Below, piece by piece: positions 27,001-36,000 of a DNA stretch of 64,000 nucleotides. This DNA comes from Exilibacterium tricleocarpae. Lineage in GTDB: Bacteria > Pseudomonadota > Gammaproteobacteria > Pseudomonadales > Cellvibrionaceae. The notes beneath the pieces were generated by a model. That model saw only the letters and a program-made list of their open reading frames with translations, searched no databases and was not told the DNA's origin. The number at the start of each line of letters is the position of its first letter. Within the stretch, counting starts at the first letter, position 1. The stretch covers positions 1 through 64,000 of the forward strand of contig NZ_ML660089.1 of assembly GCF_007004655.1 (NCBI RefSeq), written 5' to 3'. Made by a program: the position numbers and the translations under genes.

Positions 27001-30000
27001 GCACCGATACAACCCAGGCCTACCTGCCCAATGGCCGGCCGCTGGCCAATACGGAAGTCTATGTTTTGGATGCTCGGGGTGCCCCGGTGGCGCCGGGTGT
27101 GGTCGGTGAACTTTACCTCGGCGGCGCCGGCGTGGGCCTGGGGTACCTCGACGAGCCCGAATTAACCGCGACGCACTTTATCCCGCACCCGTTTAATCAA
27201 GGTGGCGGTCAAGTTTACAAAACCGGCGATCTGGCACGTTGGCGGTCGGACGGCAATCTGGAGTTTATCGGGCGGCGCGATCACCAGGTGAAGGTGCGCG
27301 GCTTTCGCATCGAACTGGAGGAAATCGAGGCGCAGTTGTTACTTGACGCCGCGGTGGGTGAGGCCGCTGTCGTGTTGTATGAACAGGAGGACTGCGACGA
27401 TGCTGCTACAGCCCAGAGCCATTTGATTGCCTGGGTCAGTCCGGCCGACGGCGCCGAATTGGATACGGAGCAGGTGTGGCACACGCTATCGCAACGGGTA
27501 CCGGCGTATATGTTGCCGGCGGCGATTATGGTGCGGGCGTCGCTGCCGCTGACGGTCAGTGGCAAAGTGGACCGACAGGCGCTGCCGGCGCCGGACCTGA
27601 GTGCGCTGGCCGCGGTTTATGAAGCCCCGGAAGGGGAAATCGAAACCGCGCTGGCGGCGATCTGGCAATCGCTGCTGGGCGTGGAGCGGGTCGGACGGCG
27701 GGACAACTTTTTCCGCCTCGGCGGCCACTCGCTGTTGGTGATTCAACTGATCGCGCGCCTGCAGTCGCAGGACCTGCACGCAGAAGTGCGGGCGGTGTTC
27801 GATCAGCCCAGTTTGCAGGCGTTGGCCGCCGTGATTGAAACACAGGGGCGGCCACAGTTTCAGGCACCGCCAAATCTGATTGCGCCGGATTGCCGGCGGA
27901 TCACGCCCGAGCTGTTGCCGTTGGTGGCGCTGGAGCAGGAGGAGATCGATCATATTGCCGCCCGGGTGCCCGGCGGCGCCGGCAATATCCAGGATATTTA
28001 TCCGCTCGGCCCCCTGCAGGAGGGCATCCTGTTTCACCACATGCTGGCCACACCCGAACAGGGCGACACCTATATTATGCCCACTTTGTTGACGGTGTCC
28101 GATCAGGTGCAACTGGAACGCTTTCTGGCGGCGCTGAACAAGTTGGTGGCGCGCCACGATATTTTGCGCACGGCGGTATTCTGGCGGGGCCTGTCGCGGG
28201 CGGTACAGGTGGTACTGCGCGAGGCGCCGCTGCGGGTGACGACCTTCGACCTGGACGGGTCGCGGGAGCCACTGGCGCAGTTGCGCGCCCGGATCGAGCC
28301 GGACAACCTCTGGATAGACCTCGGTCAGGCACCGCTGCTGCAGGTGGAAGTCGCCGCCGACCCGCAGTCGGAAAACTATTTTGTGATCATCAACGAACAC
28401 CACATTATCAACGACCATATCGGGCTGGAAGTGTTGGTCGAGGAGTTGGAGGCGTGCCTGCAGGCGGACGATCCCCAGTTGCCGCCACCGGTGCCTTACC
28501 GGGAGTTTATTGCCCACACCCTGGCGCTGGCGCAGAGCGGCGAGACAGAGAAATACTTCCGCTCACGCCTCGGTGATGTCGATGAACCGACGCAACCTTT
28601 CGGGCTCACCAATATTCATGTAGAGCCGGCCAAAATCAAAGAGGCGGTAGTGCCGGTGGAGCGGGGTGTTGCGAAGGACATTCGTCGCCACAGCCAGCGC
28701 CTGGGCATCAGTCCGGCCAGTTTCTTCCACCTGGCCTGGGGGTTGGTGGTGGGCCGCTGCAGCGATCGCGACGATGTGGTGTTCGGCACCGTGTTGTCGG
28801 GGCGTTTGCAAGGCACCCGCGGCGCTGAGCGTATGCTCGGCCTGTTTATCAATACCCTGCCTGTGCGCCTGTCTTTGCAAGGCAGCGTAACAACGGCGTT
28901 GCAGCTCGCACACCGCGAACTGGTGAATTTGCTGAACTATGAGCAGGCGTCACTGGTTGCCGCGCGCGCCTGTTCGGCACTGCCCGGCGATACACCGCTG
29001 TTTACCAGTTTGCTCAACTACCGCAATGACCGCCACAGCGTCGATACTCGCCGCGAACCGGCGGCGGATACCGGCGCCGCTGCGGCGCACAACGATATCA
29101 TCGATCTGGGTGAGGGGCATGAGCAGACCAATTATCCCGTCACCATGGCTGTTGACGATATCGGTGATGCCGGTTTCGCGCTGGTCGCGCAGGTGGTCGA
29201 TTGTCTCGATCCGCAGCAACTCGCCGCTTACCTGCAACGCGCAGCGCAATCGCTGTTACTGGCGCTCGAGGAGGCGCCGCAGACCTGCCTGTCCACGCTC
29301 GATATCGTGCCCGTTGCCGAGCGCCGCCTTTTGCTGTCGCAATCCAACCCGCCGGCCGTGGCTTATCCGCAGGAATGCCCGATCCATAGCTTGTTTGAAC
29401 GGCAAACCAGGTGCCAGCCGACAGCGACGGCGCTGGTTTATGAAGATACGTCGCTCACCTATGCGGAGTTGAACCAGCGAGCCAACCAGTTGGCTCGCCA
29501 CCTGATGGAGCAGGGGGTGCAACCGGACACGCTGGTGGGACTGTATATGGAGCGCTCATTGGAAATGGTGATCGGCATGCTGGGGATTTTGAAGGCGGGA
29601 GGCGCCTATGTGCCGTTGGACCCGTCCTATCCCCAGGCGCGCCTGGCGTATCAACTCGAAGATGCGCAGTTAGCGATTGTGGTGACCCAACAGGCGCTGG
29701 CCGAGCGCGCGACCATTGCGCCTGAGCGGTTTATTTGCCTGGATAGCGAAAGCCTGCAAAGACAGCTAAAAGGTTATAGCGATACTGATCCGCAGCCGGC
29801 AAACCAGGGCCTGGATTCGGGCCACCTCGCGTATGTCATCTATACCTCCGGTTCGACGGGGCGGCCCAAAGGCGTGATGGTGGAACACCGCGCGGTCGTC
29901 AACCGTATCGACTGGATGCAAAAAGAATACGGCCTCAACCGGCAGGACCGTGTGCTGCAAAAGACGCCTTTCAGTTTCGATGTGTCGGTATGGGAGTTTT

Positions 30001-33000
30001 TCTGGCCGCTGGCCCATGGCGGTCGCCTGGTCCTGGCGCGGCCGGATGGGCACAGAGACAGCACCTACCTGGTGGATGTGATTCGGCAGCAGCAGATTAC
30101 GGTGCTGCATTTTGTGCCCTCGATGCTGCGCGCCTTGCTGGCGGCGCAGGACTGGCACCAATGCCACAGCGTAACCAAAGTTTTTTGCAGCGGCGAAGTG
30201 CTGGACAAGCCGCTGCAAGACCGTTTTTTCGCCACCGGTACGGCCAGCGAACTGCACAACCTGTACGGGCCCACGGAGGCGACTGTCGACGTCAGCTACT
30301 GGGCCTGTTCGCGTGACGACCGCGGCCGTTACGTCCCCATCGGTAAACCGATTCAAAATACCGCGCTATACGTGGTGAACCGGCAACTGCAGCCGGTACC
30401 CCCGGGGGTTGCCGGAGAATTGCTGATCGGCGGTGCCGGCCTGGCCCGCGGCTACTTGAATCGCGCCGGGTTGACGGCGGAAAAATTTTTCCGCAATCCT
30501 TTTAGTGACGATCCCCACAGCCGGCTTTACAAAACCGGCGATCTGGTGCGGCGCCGGCCCGACGGCAACCTGGTGTTTATCGGTCGCCGGGATCACCAGG
30601 TGAAGTTGCGCGGCCTGCGCATCGAACTGGGTGAAATAGACGCCCAGCTGTTGCGCCACGAGGCGGTGCGCGAAGCCGTGGTGGTTTTGGGCCGGGGTGC
30701 GGCGGACGATGAGCGCCTGATCGCCTATGTGACGGCGGCGCCGCAGGCGGATATAGACACCGGCGACCTGCGTGAATACCTGCGGGCGAGCCTGCCCGAT
30801 TATATGGTTCCCGCGGCGTTTGTGGTGTTGGCGTCACTGCCCCTGACCAGCAGCGGCAAAATCGATCGCAAAGCGCTGCCGGACCCGGACCCCGATGCCT
30901 GCACCGGCCGCGACTATGAAGCACCGCTCGGCAACACCGAGCAGACCCTGGCGCAACTCTGGCAGGACTTGCTGGGCGTTGAAAAAGTCGGTCGCGACGA
31001 TGGGTTTTTCGAACTGGGTGGACAATCGCTGTTGGTGATCCAGCTGATTGCCCGTTTGCAGGCAGCGGGGCTGAGTACGGATGTGGCGACGGTATTTGCC
31101 GCACCCCGCCTGCGGGATTTGGCCGCCGCAATTCAACAGCGCCAGCGCGCGGAGTTCAAGGCGCCACCGAATCTGATTGCGGCGGATTGTACCGCGATCA
31201 CGCCGCAACTGTTACCGCTGGTGGAACTCGATCAGGCTCAGATCGATCTGATTGCCGCGCGGGTACCGGGCGGCGCCGCCAATATTCAGGATATCTATCC
31301 GCTGGCACCGTTGCAGGAAGGCATCTTGTTTCACCATATGTTGGGCTCGCCGGAGCAGGGCGATGTTTACACCCTGCCCACACTCTTGGTGGTGCCGAAC
31401 CGGGCGCGGTTGGACAGGTTTTTGACGGCATTGAGAAAGCTGGTTGTCCGCCACGACGTATTGCGCACCGCGGTGCTGTGGGAGGGTTTGCCGCAGGCCG
31501 TGCAGGTGGTGTTGCGCGAGGCGGACTTTGAGGTCAACGAATTCCAACTGGATGCATCCCGCGAGCTGTTGCCGCAGTTGCGGGCCCGGATCGCGCCGAA
31601 AAATGCCTGGATGGATTTGGGGCAGGCACCGCTGTTGAAAGTGGAGGTCGCGGCGGAGCCGGTTGCCGAAACGGCGTTGTCGGATGATTCTCTTAGGGAC
31701 TCTACCCGCTACTACATCATCATCAATGTCCACCATATCAGTAACGATCACGTCGGCCTGGAAATCCTGATCGAAGAGCTGGAGGCCTATCTGCAGGCGG
31801 ACGGCCCGCCCTTGCCGGCACCGGTTCCCTACCGCGAGTTTGTCGCCCACACCCTGGCGCTGGCGGCGAGCGGCGCGGCCGAAGACTACTTCCGGTCGCG
31901 CCTGGCGGACGTCGACGAGTTGACGCTGCCGTTTGGTGTCACCGATACCCAGGTGGAACCCGGCGCGGTCAGGGAGGCGGTCCGGCCGCTGGATCAGAAC
32001 CTGTCGCTACAGATTCGCCGTTACAGCCAGCAACTGGGTATCAGCACCGCCAGCTTCTTCCACCTGGTCTGGGCGCTGGTGGTGGGGCGTTGCAGCAATC
32101 GCGACGATGTCGTTTTCGGTACCGTATTGTCGGGACGCCTGCAGGGGACTCGCGGAGCGGAGCGGATGCTGGGCCTGTTTATCAACACCCTGCCTATCCG
32201 CCTTTATCTGCGCGGCCCGGTGCGGGCGGCGCTGCAAACCGTTCACCGGGAACTGATGGAGCTGTTAAATTACGAGCAGGCCTCGCTGGCTGCGGTCAAT
32301 GCCTGTACGGGTATCGCCAACAACACGCCGCTGTTTACCAATTTGTTTAACTATCGCTACGTTCGGCACACCGCAGAAGAAGACGCAGCACCTGAGGAGG
32401 ACGGGTCGCGCGAAGACGATATCGTCGATCTGGACGAGGGTTTCGAGCAGACCAACTACCCCATCGCCATGTCGGTCGACGATATGGGCGAGGCCGGCTT
32501 TGCGCTGGTCGCACAGGTGATACCGGCGCTGGACCCGCAACGCCTGGCGGCTTATATGCAGTGCGCGGCCGTCAATTTGATCGGGGCTTTGGCCGCGGCA
32601 CCGGAGCAGGACCTGGCGGCGATAGATATACTGCCCGCAGTTGAGCGCGAGCAACTGGCTGTCGAGTTCAACCGCACCGCGGTGGCCTATCCGCAAGACA
32701 GCCTGATCCACCAACTATTTGAAACACACGTTGCCGCGACACCGACGGCTACCGCCCTGGTGTATCAGGAGCAGACGTTGAGTTACGGCGAGTTGAATGC
32801 GCGGGCCAACCGCCTGGCGCATTTCCTGATAGCGCAAGGCGTAACGCCGGATACCCTGGTGGGTTTGTGTGTAGAGCGGGGCCCCGACATGATGGTCGGT
32901 GTGCTGGGCATTTTAAAAGCCGGCGGCGCCTATGTGCCCATGGACCCCGGCTACCCGGATGCCCGCCTCCGTTACCAGATCGCCGATGCGGGACTGGCAC

Positions 33001-36000
33001 TGGTGCTGACGCAAGGCGAGTTAGCTGCGCGCCTGCCGGCCGCGACAGCGCTGTGTCTGGACGATCCGCAGCTACAGCAGACGCTGGCGGCTCACCCTGC
33101 GGACAATCCGCCGCCGTCGGCGACCGAACTTACCGCCAGTCACCTGGCTTACGTGATCTACACCTCCGGTACCACCGGCCAACCCAAGGGCAGTCTGTTG
33201 ACCCACCGGGGCTTGGTAAACCTGTCACTGGCGCAACAGCGCGAGTTGCGGGTCGAGCCCGACAGCCGGGTATTGCAATTCGCCTCGGCGGCGTTTGACG
33301 CTTCGGTGTGGGAGTGGAGCATGAGCCTGTGCCACGGTGCCCGCCTGGTGATACCGAGTGCAGCGGTGCAAAAAGATCCGCAACAGCTAACGGAATTAGT
33401 GGTTGGCGCGGGAGTCACCCACGCAACCCTACCGCCGTCGCTGCTGGCGCACCTGGAGCGAACGCAGTGGCAGTCGGTGCAGGTGTTGGTGGTGGCGGGG
33501 GAGAGCTGCCCGCTGGCGCTGGCCCGGCAGTGGCGAGAGGGCCGCACGTTTGTCAACGGCTATGGACCCTCGGAAGCGACTGTGTGTTCGAGCATGATGA
33601 CGTTTACCGAAACTAGCGAATGCCTGACGATCGGCAGGCCGCTGCAAAATGTGCAGTACTATGTTGTTGAGGACGTTGTTGAGGACGTCGTTGAGGACGT
33701 TGTTGATGGTGTTGTCGAGGACGCTGCTGAGTCCATTGTTGAAAACGCGGGTAAACGCGTAGTTGAAAATATAGCTGAGAGCACCACAGACGCTGCGCGC
33801 GAAGGTGCTGTTGAGAAGCGCCTGCGCCTGGTGCCGCAAGGCGTTGCCGGAGAATTGCTGATCGGCGGTGTAGGCTTGGCGCGAGGCTATTTAAACCGCC
33901 CTGAACTGACCGCGGCCAAGTTTATTCGCAACCCGTTTGACGCCGGGGGCAGCGAGCGCCTGTACCGCACCGGCGATCGGGTGCGTTGGACGGCACAGGG
34001 CGAGTTGGAATTTCTCGGCCGGGTGGACCAGCAGGTAAGCCTGCGGGGCTTTCGGATCGAGTTGGGCGAAATCGAGACGCAGCTTGCCGAGCATCCGGCG
34101 GTGGGAGAGGCGGTGGTGGTGCTGCAAAAAACACGCGCCGGTGACGGACGTCTGGTTGCCTATGTGACGGCGGCGGAGGCCGGGGGAGAACCCGATGCGG
34201 GGAATTTGCGCGATCACCTGAAAAACCGCCTGCCCGAGCATGCGTTGCCGGCGGCCTTTGTGGTGATGTCCGCGCTGCCGTTGACCCGCAGCGGTAAAGT
34301 TGACAGAAAGAATCTGCCACAACCCGAACAGGATTTATCCGCTGTCAAAAGCTATGTGCCGCCGTGGGGTAAAACGGAAGAGTTGCTGGCTGCTGCCTGG
34401 GCGGACTTGCTGGACGTGGCAACAGTGGGCCGACACGATAACTTCTTTGAACTGGGCGGCCACTCGATTATTGCGCTGAAGCTGGCCAGTCGGTTGAAGA
34501 CTGAAGGGTACCAACTGCCGTTAGCGGCACTGTTCGAGCACCAAACCATCGCCACCCTGGCAATGCATCTCGATCGCGCGATATCAAAACTGGAAAACCC
34601 GATCGCGCTCAACCGGCCCGCCGGTAAAGCGTGCGCTCCGCTGTTTCTCGTGCACGAAGTGAGCGGTGAAATTTTCTTTTACAATCATCTGGCCAAACTG
34701 CTGGAAGCCCATATGCCGGTGTATGGGTTGCAGTTGCTGCAGATGGATATAGCGCTGGAGAATGTATCGGTAAAATCCCTGGCGGCTACCTACATCGAGT
34801 CGCTGAAGCGTATTCAGCCGACCGGTCCCTATCGAATCATGGGCTGGTCCGCCGGCGGCAGTATTGCCTATGAAATGGCCTACCAGTTACTGGGTGCGCA
34901 GGAGCAGGTCGAGTTGCTGGGCCTTATCGACACCGGCCGGGAAGGTTCCGAGCGCGAAGCGCGGGATTTTGATGTGTTCGACAGTCTTAACGACGACCTG
35001 GAGAGCCTCTTTGGTATCCGGGTCGATATCGCGCCGTTAAGGCAATTTGCCAATACCGATGGTGCCTGCCCATTGATCGGCGCCGACCGGATTGACGCCA
35101 TGGCCGCCGTGCCGGAAGTGGCTGCGCTGTTTGAGACGGCGGCGGCCGGCGGACTTGACCGGGAGATCTTTATCGAGCGGATTAACGTTTATCACGCGGT
35201 CAATCTCGCGGTGTTGCGGTACTATCCGCCGCAGTTGCCGTTGACGGTGAAATTGTTTTCCGCAGCCGGCGGCGATGACGATACCCTGGCGCAGTGGCAG
35301 ACCCTGTTGGGCGATAAGGTAGAGAACACTGAAGTGGGCGGCGATCACTGGACGATAGTAAAACCGCCCCATGTCGAGGTGCTGGCCGAAAAGATTCTGG
35401 ACAGTCTCAACAGGATAAAACCCCAACCCGCGGCTGCCGACCGGCTCTATTCGCCGCTGGTCCATATTCAAAAGGGGAGACAGGGACAGACGCCGCTTAT
35501 CTGCATTCCCGGTTCGGCGGAAAGCGCTACCTGCTTTTTGGACCTGGCCCGCTCGCTCGGCCCCGATATACCGCTGGTGGCGGTACAGCCAAAAGGGCTG
35601 GATACGCTGACGGTACCCCATATCTCGGTGGAGCATGCTGCAAGCTGTTACCTCGACGCCATAAAAGCGGAATACCCCTCGGGACCCTATTGCCTGCTGG
35701 GTCATTCATTTGGTGGCTGGGTTGGCTACGAGATGGCTGTCAGGCTGATAATGGGGGGCGATCAAGTGGCGTCGCTGGTGCTGGTGGACTCCGAGCCTCC
35801 GGCGTTGCAGGCCCGCGCATCGAAGCGTCCCTCCCGGGTGGACCATCTTCTGGAGCTTATAGAAGTCCTAGAACAAAGCGCGAACAAGGATTTTGCCATT
35901 ACCCATAAGCAGTTGACTGCGCTCTGTGAAGACGAGCAGTTGCGGTTGTTGCTGGAGCGGATGGTTGCGGCGGGGCTGGTATCGGCCGATATGGATATCC

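Noticed and set aside
1467-27002. Tandem arrays as CRISPR
   Set aside because: Units are contiguous without unique spacers and are in frame within a large coding region; no cas genes are present.
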